Both the position numbers and the translations under genes were made by a program. DNA of 64,000 nucleotides, taken from assembly GCA_902595855.1 (NCBI GenBank), contig CACJRY010000001.1, positions 62,001-126,000 on the forward strand. The letters are read 5' to 3'. The notes beneath the pieces were generated by a model. It searched no databases. It had not been told where the DNA came from and was given only the letters and a program-made list of their open reading frames with translations. This DNA is from an uncultured Alphaproteobacteria bacterium (lineage in GTDB: Bacteria; Pseudomonadota; Alphaproteobacteria; HIMB59; GCA-002718135). Position 1 is the stretch's first letter. Every line of letters starts with the position of its first letter. Of the stretch, positions 25,895-34,179 are shown piece after piece.

Positions 25895-26623
25895 ATGAGT
25901 AGATTAACTAAAAATTATTTAACTAAAATCAACTCATTATTAGAGAAAATATTAAAAGAAGAAAAAAACAAAATTTTAAGCAGTGCTAAACTAATTAGAG
26001 ATTCTTACAAAAGAGGAGGTCAATTATATATTTTTGGCACTGGACACTCTAGACTTTTGGGTGAAGAAGCATTTCATCGAGCTGGAGGGTTTGCTGCAGC
26101 GTGCCCAATAAGAGATGATAATCTTACTTTTAAAAAAGGAGCTAAAAAAGCTACATCATTAGAAAGAACTCCAAATATTGCGAAAAAAGCACTTAGTAAA
26201 TATAAAATCACTGACAAAGATATATTAATGATTGTTTCAAATTCAGGTGTAAATCATGCGCCTGTAGAGGCAGCAATGATAGCTAAACAAAAAAAAATTA
26301 AAAGTATTGCTCTAACTTCTGTAAAATATTCAAAAAAAGCACCTCTCTCAGAGTTAAATAAAAGATTATACGAAATAGTAGACGTGTATATTGATAATAA
26401 AATACCCCCTGGTGACTCAATTATAAATATAAATAAATTTAGTGTTGGGCCTGTATCAACTATTACTGGTTCATTTATTTTAAATTCAATATTAATAGAG
26501 GTAGCTGATATGTTAAAATTAGAAAAAATATTTCCTTTTTACATAAGTTCAAATATGCCAAATGCAGATAAAAACAATAATAAACTTGAAAATAAATTTA
26601 GAAAAAATAATCCTCATTTATAA
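25895..26623 (+). CDS. SIS-domain phosphosugar-binding protein
   Basis: 242 residues with a single SIS domain: GGQLYIFGTGHSRLLGEEAFHRAGGFAA near residue 40 and ILMIVSNSGVNHAPVEAA near residue 108 are the sugar-phosphate binding loops. Such proteins are isomerases, deaminases or regulators acting on phosphosugars; MurQ-type etherases and UPF0309 proteins share this layout. No helix-turn-helix is present, so it is not an RpiR regulator. It lies directly before nagA in the amino-sugar operon. The reaction is not determinable. Confidence 0.82.
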   Translation: MSRLTKNYLTKINSLLEKILKEEKNKILSSAKLIRDSYKRGGQLYIFGTGHSRLLGEEAFHRAGGFAAACPIRDDNLTFKKGAKKATSLERTPNIAKKALSKYKITDKDILMIVSNSGVNHAPVEAAMIAKQKKIKSIALTSVKYSKKAPLSELNKRLYEIVDVYIDNKIPPGDSIININKFSVGPVSTITGSFILNSILIEVADMLKLEKIFPFYISSNMPNADKNNNKLENKFRKNNPHL

Positions 26624-26646
26624 ATTAATTAGAATAGAGTAAAAAA

Positions 26647-27726
26647 TTGATATCATTACAAGGAAATATAATTAATTTTGATGAGTCATTTAGTGGTGAA
26701 ATTATATTTGATGAAAAAATCAATAAAGTTAACAAATTAAATATCCAAACAGATAATTTTATAATTCCTGGCTTTATAGATCTTCACTGTCATGGAGCTA
26801 ATGGTTTTGATACTATGGATGGTTGGGACTCTATAAAAAAAATGACTGATTATCATTTGCAAAAAGGAACTACATCAATTTTACCCACTACTTGGACTAG
26901 TACTTTTGAACATACTTTTAATGCACTCAAAGGATTTGAAAATTATAAAAAAGAAAATTCTAATATCTTAGGTGTGCATCTTGAAGGGCCATTTATTAAT
27001 CCTAATAAACTAGGAGCTCAACCACCCCTAGCTATAAATCCTTCTGTTGATTTTGTAAAAAAATTACAAGACCTAGCCCTAATAAAAGTTATTACACTTG
27101 CGCCAGAACTAAACGGCATGGATTTTTTTATAGAGGAAGTAAATAAACTTGGAATAAAAATTCAGTTTGGTCATTCGCTTGCGGATTATAATTGTTGTGC
27201 AAGGTTTATGAGTAATTATAATATAGGCTTTACTCATCTTTATAATGCAATGTCTGGAAATCACCATAGAAGTTCAGGCGTTCTAACTGCCGCATTAGAT
27301 TTAGGATCATTTGCTGAAATTATATGTGATTTTAATCATGTTAGCAAAGAGTCAATTAAGATTGCAAAAAAATGTATTGAAAATTTATATGCAGTTACAG
27401 ACGCTATGGGAGCAACAGGATTAGAAAATGGTGTTTATAATTTTTTTAATACTAAGATTGAAAAAAAAGATAAAATTGCTGTTTTAGAAGGTACAAATTC
27501 GCTAGCAGGAAGTATAATTAATATGCACGATACTTTTTTAAATCTAAAACAATTAAACTTTTCATTAAATGATATAGTTAAAATGACAAGTTTCAATGCA
27601 GCAAAATACTTAGGTATAGATAATTTGGGATATTTGGGTAAAAATAAAATTTCAAATATTTTAGTTCTTGATAAAAATTTTAATTTAAAAGAAATATATT
27701 TAAATGGAATTAAAATTAATGAGTAA
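26647..27726 (+). CDS. nagA: N-acetylglucosamine-6-phosphate deacetylase
   Basis: 359 residues from a TTG start at 26647. The amidohydrolase metal and substrate motifs are present in order: GFIDLHCHGANGFD near residue 40, GVHLEGPFINPNKLGA near 110 (metal Glu), FGHSLAD and GFTHLYNAMSG (metal His residues), and AVTDAMGATG (catalytic Asp). The protein removes acetate from GlcNAc-6-phosphate, feeding the downstream deaminase. The kinase making GlcNAc-6-phosphate is not in the operon. It overlaps the next gene by eight bases (ATGAGTAA). A GalNAc-6-phosphate deacetylase (AgaA) cannot be excluded. Confidence 0.9.
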   Translation: MISLQGNIINFDESFSGEIIFDEKINKVNKLNIQTDNFIIPGFIDLHCHGANGFDTMDGWDSIKKMTDYHLQKGTTSILPTTWTSTFEHTFNALKGFENYKKENSNILGVHLEGPFINPNKLGAQPPLAINPSVDFVKKLQDLALIKVITLAPELNGMDFFIEEVNKLGIKIQFGHSLADYNCCARFMSNYNIGFTHLYNAMSGNHHRSSGVLTAALDLGSFAEIICDFNHVSKESIKIAKKCIENLYAVTDAMGATGLENGVYNFFNTKIEKKDKIAVLEGTNSLAGSIINMHDTFLNLKQLNFSLNDIVKMTSFNAAKYLGIDNLGYLGKNKISNILVLDKNFNLKEIYLNGIKINE

Positions 27727-28741
27727 ATCTTTGGTATTAAATGAGGCTTTAAGCATTCCATCAGTTATTGAAAATTTTTCTAATGTAGATAATAATCCAT
27801 ATTTAGAAATATCAAATTTAATTAATCAGAAAAAAATTAAATATGTAGTTACTATCGCAAGGGGCACTTCTGATTGTGCTGCTTTATACAGTTCATATAT
27901 TTTTGCTAAGTATCTAGGCTTGCCATCTTATAGTATGCCACCTTCTATAATTACCCTTGAAAATTCTACGTTTGATTTTACTGATGCTTTAGTTATAGTA
28001 ATATCTCAGTCAGGAAAAAGCAAAGATTTAATAGAATGTGAAAAACAATGCAGATCTATGGGTGCAAAAACTATTTTAATTTCTAACAATGAAAAAAGCC
28101 CGATTGTAAATGAAACAAATTATTTTTTTAATATGTTTGCTGGTGAAGAAAAAAGTGTTGCAGCAACTAAATCATTTGTACAAACATTATTAATTTTAAT
28201 CAAACTTGTATTTTTTATTAAAGGCAAGAAAGATATTAATGATAGTATTAAGGAATTAGGGCAAATGCTTATTCAAGACTCTGATAATCAGTGGGATCCC
28301 AATATCGTTAACAATCAGATCAATACAGGCTTTATAATTGGTAGAGGTGTTGGCTTTGCATTATCAAATGAAATTTCTCTTAAGTTTAAAGAGTTATGTC
28401 AAGAAATGATAGAACCTTTTAGTAGTGCAGAAGTAATGCATGGTCCTAAAAGTCTTATACAAGATTCGTTTAAATTGTTTATATTGAGCATGAATGATAA
28501 AAGTGGCAAAACTGTAGAAAAAGACAGTGAGGAAATAGCAAATTACACAAATTTAATTTTCAAAATATCTTCAAAAAATAACTCTGATAAAAGTTTTTAC
28601 TATCAACCTTCCGATGTATCTGAATTTGACTCAATTGTAATTATGACGAAGTTTTACCCTTGGATTGTAAAATACGCTCAATTAAAAGGACTTGATCCTG
28701 ACAATCCTAGATATTTAACAAAAGTTACCCAAACTTATTAA
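27719..28741 (+). CDS. Glucosamine-6-phosphate deaminase-like double-SIS protein (NagB-II/AgaS type)
   Basis: 340 residues from ATG 27719, which overlaps the nagA stop; an ATG at 27704 would overlap more and lacks support. Two SIS domains without an amidotransferase domain: VVTIARGTSDCAALYS, VIVISQSGKSKDLI, EEKSVAATKSF, and in the second half FIIGRGVGFALSNEISLKFKELCQEMIEPF followed by HGPKSL. This is the isomerase half of glucosamine synthase used alone, as in NagB-II and AgaS, which convert amino-sugar-6-phosphates to fructose- or tagatose-6-phosphate plus ammonia. Together with NagA it gives the core amino-sugar pathway. Confidence 0.87.
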   Translation: MSKSLVLNEALSIPSVIENFSNVDNNPYLEISNLINQKKIKYVVTIARGTSDCAALYSSYIFAKYLGLPSYSMPPSIITLENSTFDFTDALVIVISQSGKSKDLIECEKQCRSMGAKTILISNNEKSPIVNETNYFFNMFAGEEKSVAATKSFVQTLLILIKLVFFIKGKKDINDSIKELGQMLIQDSDNQWDPNIVNNQINTGFIIGRGVGFALSNEISLKFKELCQEMIEPFSSAEVMHGPKSLIQDSFKLFILSMNDKSGKTVEKDSEEIANYTNLIFKISSKNNSDKSFYYQPSDVSEFDSIVIMTKFYPWIVKYAQLKGLDPDNPRYLTKVTQTY

Positions 28742-28745
28742 GATT

Positions 28746-30365
28746 TTGAAAAATTTTGACATAGTTATAGTTGGTGCTGGTTCAGCTGGATGTATTGTAA
28801 CTAATCAAATAATAAATAATACTAATTTAAAAGTTCTCTTAATAGAGGCAGGTCCTAGTGATAATCACCCTGTTATTCAAATTCCACTTGGTTATGGAAT
28901 GACTTTTTTTCATAAAAAAATGAATTGGAATTTTTATTCTGAAAAACAAAAAAAATTAAATGATAGGGAAATATACTATCCACGAGGCAAAGTAATTGGA
29001 GGTTCTGGATCAATTAATGCAATGATATATGCTCGTGGCTTAAAAACTGATTTTGAAAACTGGAACCTAAATAAAAGTTGGTCTTGGGAAAATATCAAAG
29101 ATACATATGAAAAAATTGAAGTACCAATCAAAGGTAAATCAAAAAAAATCCCTATAAATAAAATACCTGTTAATGATGTAAGCAATGAGCATCATTCAAT
29201 TTTAAAAAATTATTTTAATGCAGCAAATGATTTTCATTTTCAATTTAATCATCAATTAAATAGCTCTATTGAAGATCAAGTAGGTAATTATAATGTTAAT
29301 ATTATTAATGGTTTTAGAGCCTCTTCAGCAAAAATTTTTCTAAAACCAATTAAAAATCATCCAAATCTTACTATTTTAACCAACACTGAAGTTTTAAAAT
29401 TAAATTATGAAAATAGAAAAATATCAAGCTTAAAAATTAAACACAAAAAAAAAATAATAGTCATTAAGCCCAACATAGGCACAATATTATCTACTGGGTC
29501 TATAATGACTCCATATCTTTTACTTAAATCTGGGATTGGGAAAGCAGATGAATTACGTCAATACAATATACCTGTTCAATTTAACAGTCCTCATGTAGGT
29601 AAAAACTTTCAGGATCATTTAGGTTTAGACTATTTATATAAAACTTACATGCCAACATTAAATGACGAATTAGGCACTTGGACTGGCAGAATTAAAACAG
29701 TTTTAAGATACTTTTATAATAGAAGAGGACCCCTATCTTTAAGTCTAAATCAAGGAGGTGGATATATTAATTGGAAATCTCTTGATCCTTTCCCAAATAT
29801 TCAATTATATTTTAATCCACTGACTTATTCAGTGACTTATAAAAATAAAAGACCATTACTTAAGACTGATAAATTTAGTGGTTTTATTATAGGCTTTAAT
29901 TCTTGCAGACCTAAAAGTTTAGGGGAAGTTAAGCTAAGACTTGAAAATGAAGAATATTATCCAAGTATAAACCCAAATTATTTGAGCGATGAAAGAGATA
30001 TTCATGATTTATATTCAGCATTTGATTTTGTACGAAAATTTTCATCTAATAAGCACATTAAAAATATTATTAAAGCACCTATAAATATAGATCCAATCAA
30101 AGCAAGTGATAAGGAATTGCTTGATCATTTTAAGTCTATGGCAACTACTATTTATCATCCATGTGGTACTTGCCGTATGAGTAAAGACATTAACTCAGGC
30201 GTTGTTTCTGATAAATTAAAAGTTCATGGTGTAGAAAATTTATGGATAGTTGATGCATCCATTATGCCTAATATAACTTCAGGTAATATCAATGCTCCAG
30301 TTATGATGTTATCATATTTATCTAGTAAATTAATTTTAGAAGAACTAAAACAATACAATAAATGA
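28746..30365 (+). CDS. GMC-family FAD oxidoreductase (choline dehydrogenase-like)
   Basis: 539 residues from a TTG start five bases after the deaminase gene. FAD-binding VIVGAGSAGCIV at residues 6-17, the GMC signature YPRGKVIGGSGSINAMIYARG near residue 78, and the C-terminal HPCGTCRMS and NINAPVMM containing the catalytic His region. The family oxidises alcohols, choline or sugars; the electron acceptor is usually quinone in bacteria. In this operon a sugar or sugar-derived alcohol is a likely substrate. It overlaps the next gene by four bases. Confidence 0.9.
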   Translation: MKNFDIVIVGAGSAGCIVTNQIINNTNLKVLLIEAGPSDNHPVIQIPLGYGMTFFHKKMNWNFYSEKQKKLNDREIYYPRGKVIGGSGSINAMIYARGLKTDFENWNLNKSWSWENIKDTYEKIEVPIKGKSKKIPINKIPVNDVSNEHHSILKNYFNAANDFHFQFNHQLNSSIEDQVGNYNVNIINGFRASSAKIFLKPIKNHPNLTILTNTEVLKLNYENRKISSLKIKHKKKIIVIKPNIGTILSTGSIMTPYLLLKSGIGKADELRQYNIPVQFNSPHVGKNFQDHLGLDYLYKTYMPTLNDELGTWTGRIKTVLRYFYNRRGPLSLSLNQGGGYINWKSLDPFPNIQLYFNPLTYSVTYKNKRPLLKTDKFSGFIIGFNSCRPKSLGEVKLRLENEEYYPSINPNYLSDERDIHDLYSAFDFVRKFSSNKHIKNIIKAPINIDPIKASDKELLDHFKSMATTIYHPCGTCRMSKDINSGVVSDKLKVHGVENLWIVDASIMPNITSGNINAPVMMLSYLSSKLILEELKQYNK

Positions 30366-31465
30366 AAATTAAAAAATTAGAAACTTTTACAAAGCCATTT
30401 GTTAGTTTTGTTAAAACTACATTAGAAGACGGCTCAGTTGGTTTTGGACAAATGTCAACTTATTATGCAGATATTACTGTACAAATATTTCATAAACAGG
30501 TTGCACCTTGGGTTTTGAACAAATCATGGGAAAATTTTAATGATATTGAAAACTTAGTATTAGAGAAAGAACATAAATTTCCAGGATCATACTTATTAAG
30601 AGCGATTGCAGGTTTAGATACATCTTTGTGGGATTTAAAAGGCAAAATACAAAACCAACCAGTTACTTCACTAATAGGAGGAAAGCCCGGAGCCTTGAAA
30701 GTTTATGGCTCATCTATGAAGAGAGATATCTCAGCGCTTGATGAAGCAGATAGATTTAAGAAACTTTATCAAAAAAAAGGTATTGATGCCTTTAAATTTA
30801 GAATAGGCGCTGAATGCGGAAGAGGCCTTGATGAGTGGGAAGGCAGAACACAAGATATTGTACAGACAATTAATAAATCACTAGATAAATCAGTTAAAAA
30901 ACTGGTTGATGCAAATAGTTGCTATTCATCAGATCAGGCAATTGAAATTGGAAAACTTTTAGAAGATAATAATGTTTCTCATTTTGAGGAGCCCTGCCCC
31001 TATTGGGAGCCAGAGCAAACAAAAAAAGTTACTGATGCTTTATCGATTGATGTTACAGGCGGTGAACAAGATTGTGATTTACGTATTTGGAAAGATATGG
31101 TTGATAGAAGAATAGTAAACATCTTTCAACCTGATGTAATGTATTTAGGAGGTTTAACTAGAACTCTTCAAGTCGCAAAAATAATTGAGGAGGGCGGATA
31201 TATTTGTACACCACATGCAGCTAATTTGTCTCTAGTTACAATTTGCACAATGCATTTACTGAAAGCTATACCGAACGCAGGGCCATATTTAGAACTATCT
31301 ATTGAGGGTGAAGATTATTATCCATGGCAGCAGCAATTATTTCTAGATCATCCTTTTGAAGTAAAAAATGGCTGTGTTAATATAACTGATAAACCTGGAT
31401 GGGGAGTTGAGATTAATCCAAATTGGCTAGAAACATCAGAATACAGAGTTTCTGAGATTAATTAA
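30362..31465 (+). CDS. Enolase-superfamily enzyme, mandelate racemase type
   Basis: 367 residues; the start overlaps the GMC gene by four bases. The capping domain is followed by the barrel with a likely base lysine in FKFRIG near residue 145, metal ligands in LVDANSCY, HFEEPCPYW and TGGEQD, and the histidine base in CTPHAANLS near residue 308. This is the acid-sugar dehydratase/mandelate racemase arrangement, which takes a proton next to a carboxylate. With the GMC oxidoreductase it suggests an oxidative branch: sugar to acid, then dehydration. The substrate is unknown. Confidence 0.9.
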   Translation: MKIKKLETFTKPFVSFVKTTLEDGSVGFGQMSTYYADITVQIFHKQVAPWVLNKSWENFNDIENLVLEKEHKFPGSYLLRAIAGLDTSLWDLKGKIQNQPVTSLIGGKPGALKVYGSSMKRDISALDEADRFKKLYQKKGIDAFKFRIGAECGRGLDEWEGRTQDIVQTINKSLDKSVKKLVDANSCYSSDQAIEIGKLLEDNNVSHFEEPCPYWEPEQTKKVTDALSIDVTGGEQDCDLRIWKDMVDRRIVNIFQPDVMYLGGLTRTLQVAKIIEEGGYICTPHAANLSLVTICTMHLLKAIPNAGPYLELSIEGEDYYPWQQQLFLDHPFEVKNGCVNITDKPGWGVEINPNWLETSEYRVSEIN

Positions 31466-31514
31466 CTATTTACTTTAATTAAAACTAAAAATATAATTTC
31501 AAAAAGGAGATAGT

Positions 31515-31709
31515 ATGGCAACTTATGAATGTAAAACTTGTGGTATGTCAGTCAATGCAACATGTGGAAAGTGCAATGAACCTCTTGAAAATGATGTATT
31601 AAAAAAAGATGATGGATCTGAAGTGCAAATTTCTAAATGTCCTGTAGGGCATGGAAAAATTAAATCACCAATGTGTTGTGGAGCCGACATGGCATGCACA
31701 TTAAGTTAA
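31515..31709 (+). CDS. Cys-rich small protein, probable zinc ribbon
   Basis: 64 residues with AAGGAGA ahead of the ATG. Eight cysteines occur as CKTC, CGKC, C at residue 42, CC and a final C, with H45 nearby, so one or two metal sites are likely. No membrane segment. It could be a metal-binding accessory protein or regulator. It closes the amino-sugar region and overlaps the convergent alpha/beta hydrolase by four bases. No specific function is recognised. Confidence 0.75.
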   Translation: MATYECKTCGMSVNATCGKCNEPLENDVLKKDDGSEVQISKCPVGHGKIKSPMCCGADMACTLS

Positions 31710-32488
31710 TATAAAAAATTATTTAATTTTTGATTAACAGCCTCAGCTTGCTCAATAGTTGCGCCATGCTTTGCGTTTTTAATAATATATAATTCACTAT
31801 TATTAATTTCTTTTGAAACGCCCTCACTCATTAAAGGTGTCGAGCCGACTTCATTTTCACCAGTCATAATTAAAGTAGGCATTTTAAAGTTTAAGTAACT
31901 TATATTATATTGATCAGATTCAACAAAAACTTTGTAGGCAGATAAAAAATCTTCATTATTTTTTTTCTCTAAAAGATTGTAAAAAAATTTATAAACTTCA
32001 GGATTATTTTTTAAAAAATCATCTGAAAACCAACGTTTAATAGAATCTACAGTTATACTAGTTCCACTTAAGGCAGTACTATAACGATCTTGAATAATTT
32101 TAATTTGTTCTTTTGATCTTTTAAATACGCTTGCAATCAAAACTAATTTATTTACTCTCTGATAAAATTTCTCTGTAAAATGTTGTGCAATTAGTGCTCC
32201 AATTGAAAATCCAACAATATTAATTTTATCTGTTTTTATTTCATTGATTAAATTTAATAATTGATTACTAAAAATTTCAAAATTTAGTTTTTTATAACCA
32301 CCAGTAGATTGGCCATGATTGATTAAATCGTAGAACAAAACTGGTTTAGAGGAAAAAAAATTTTTTTGTGGATACCACATTGTATTATCCAAACCAACTC
32401 CATGAATAAAAATAGTAATAGGTTTATCCTTAATATTATTTAATTGATAATAGCTGCCATGGGAGTCTTTAAATTCTTGTAAACTCAT
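31706..32488 (-). CDS. Alpha/beta-hydrolase
   Basis: 260 residues with an alpha/beta-hydrolase fold: oxyanion segment TIFIHGVGLDNTMW, the nucleophile elbow IVGFSIGALIAQH with Ser in G-F-S-I-G, the acid in LIMTGENEVGSTP, and the catalytic His in NAKHGATIEQ. The closest style is 3-oxoadipate enol-lactonase-like hydrolases, but the substrate is unknown. It is the last gene of a three-gene reverse operon and overlaps the ThDP enzyme by four bases, so it probably hydrolyses a product of that pathway. Confidence 0.87.
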   Translation of the reverse strand: MSLQEFKDSHGSYYQLNNIKDKPITIFIHGVGLDNTMWYPQKNFFSSKPVLFYDLINHGQSTGGYKKLNFEIFSNQLLNLINEIKTDKINIVGFSIGALIAQHFTEKFYQRVNKLVLIASVFKRSKEQIKIIQDRYSTALSGTSITVDSIKRWFSDDFLKNNPEVYKFFYNLLEKKNNEDFLSAYKVFVESDQYNISYLNFKMPTLIMTGENEVGSTPLMSEGVSKEINNSELYIIKNAKHGATIEQAEAVNQKLNNFLY

Positions 32489-34179
32489 TGCTCTCTATGT
32501 TTAAAAGAGTCTTTTCTGAAACTGTATAGAGCTTTTGGGTCAACTTCTACGTTAATTACAGATGGCATGTTACACACTAAAGCATCAGAAACAGCATTTT
32601 TGAAGTCTTTAAGCTGAGTTATATGATACCCTTTTGCACCGTATAATTCGGCTAGTTTATGAAATGGTGGACTTGAAATATCAGCCCCAATATATCTTTT
32701 TTTATAATAATCTCTTTGATATGCTTTTTCTGCTCCCCATGATTTATTGTTCATAACGATTGTAATGGTATTTATGTTGTGTTGAACGGCAGTTGATAGC
32801 TCTGATACCGTCATTCCAAAACCACCATCACCCATCAAACTAAATACCGGTGAATTAGGTTTTGCTAGTTTTACTCCTAGCCCTGCAGCAAATGAGAATC
32901 CTACTAACCCAAAATCTAGAGGTGTAAACAATGATTTCGACTCAGCAAAATTAAATTGATCAGTTGCTTGAAGGCACAATGTACCTGCATCTAATGTAAC
33001 TGATGAATTTTTTGGCATAATATCTCTTAACTCTTTGAAAAGGCCAGAAGGTTGAATTGTTTCTGATCCTACATCCGCTTCACTATCTCTTTTTTTATAA
33101 TAATTATTTCTTTCATTTATAAAACTGTTTACCCAAACGCTATTATTATACTTTAATTTTTTTAGACTTAATAAATTAAGTAAATTTTCTAAAAATTTTT
33201 TTGCATCGTTATTTATCCCTAACTCAATAGGAAAATATCTACCTAAAGCAATTGGATCAATATCTATCTGTACTATTTTTGCAGATTTAGAGATATTGTC
33301 GTAAGAATAAAAAGTTGAGTTAAAGCCAAGTCTTGTTCCAATGGCAATAATAAGGTCTGCATTATTTACTAATTGTGAAGCAATTTTATTACCTCTAGGA
33401 CCCATTTGACCCGCATATAGATTGCAGTCAAAAGGAATAACATCGCCATGACCTGCAGATGATACAAGTGGTATATTTAAATGTTTTGAGAGAGAGATTA
33501 CTTCTTTTTGAGAATTTGAATTTTTAATACCTGCGCCACAAATTATTATTGGCTTTTCAGCTTCTTTGATTAATGCAATGATTTTCTCTAAATCATTGTT
33601 GTCAATTTGTTTGTCTTCTATTTTATTTTTAAATACAAAACTTTTAAAACTTTCATTTCCTGACAAGACATCTCGAGGAATATTTACATGTACAGGTCCC
33701 CATTTACCATTTTTTGCTAATCTCATAGCCTCATTTAAATCAACTGCTATGTTTTTTGTTTCTTCTATAGAAAATGTCTTTTTTGTTATTGGTTCAAAGA
33801 GTTTTTGTTGATCAACTTCTTGGAAGGCATCCTTTCCTTGATGTTCAGTTGCTATTGCTCCGGCTATCGATAAAAGTGGTGAAAAAGCTGCTTTAGCTTG
33901 AGCAACGCCCGTAACTAAGTTTGTAGCACCAGGACCATTCTGACCTGCAATCATCACACCATGATTGCCTGAAGCTCTTGCATATGCATCAGCCATATGA
34001 GCACCAGTGCGCTCATCTCTTACATCTATAAATTTAATACTCTGTTCATCATATAATGCATCAAAAAGTTCCATTGTGGCAGAACCTATTAGTCCAAAAA
34101 CGTACTTTACATTATTCGCTTTTAAGCATTCAACAACTGCTTTACCCCCTGAGATAGGTGGGTTTTTTTTATTAATCAT
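32485..34179 (-). CDS. ThDP-dependent enzyme of the acetolactate synthase/Xsc-like family
   Basis: 564 residues with the three ThDP domains. The N-terminal domain has FGLIGSATMELFDAL, the conserved Glu in VRDERTGAHMADAYARASG, and GQNGPGATNLVTG; the C-terminal ThDP site is FSLMGDGGFGMT to VMNNKSWG. IGSA, QNGPG and FQEVDQ resemble sulfoacetaldehyde acetyltransferase, but the resemblance is by eye, and acetolactate synthase-like decarboxylases are close. It overlaps the LLM gene by one base and the hydrolase gene by four, so the three are tightly coupled. Substrate unknown. Confidence 0.85.
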   Translation of the reverse strand: MINKKNPPISGGKAVVECLKANNVKYVFGLIGSATMELFDALYDEQSIKFIDVRDERTGAHMADAYARASGNHGVMIAGQNGPGATNLVTGVAQAKAAFSPLLSIAGAIATEHQGKDAFQEVDQQKLFEPITKKTFSIEETKNIAVDLNEAMRLAKNGKWGPVHVNIPRDVLSGNESFKSFVFKNKIEDKQIDNNDLEKIIALIKEAEKPIIICGAGIKNSNSQKEVISLSKHLNIPLVSSAGHGDVIPFDCNLYAGQMGPRGNKIASQLVNNADLIIAIGTRLGFNSTFYSYDNISKSAKIVQIDIDPIALGRYFPIELGINNDAKKFLENLLNLLSLKKLKYNNSVWVNSFINERNNYYKKRDSEADVGSETIQPSGLFKELRDIMPKNSSVTLDAGTLCLQATDQFNFAESKSLFTPLDFGLVGFSFAAGLGVKLAKPNSPVFSLMGDGGFGMTVSELSTAVQHNINTITIVMNNKSWGAEKAYQRDYYKKRYIGADISSPPFHKLAELYGAKGYHITQLKDFKNAVSDALVCNMPSVINVEVDPKALYSFRKDSFKHREQ

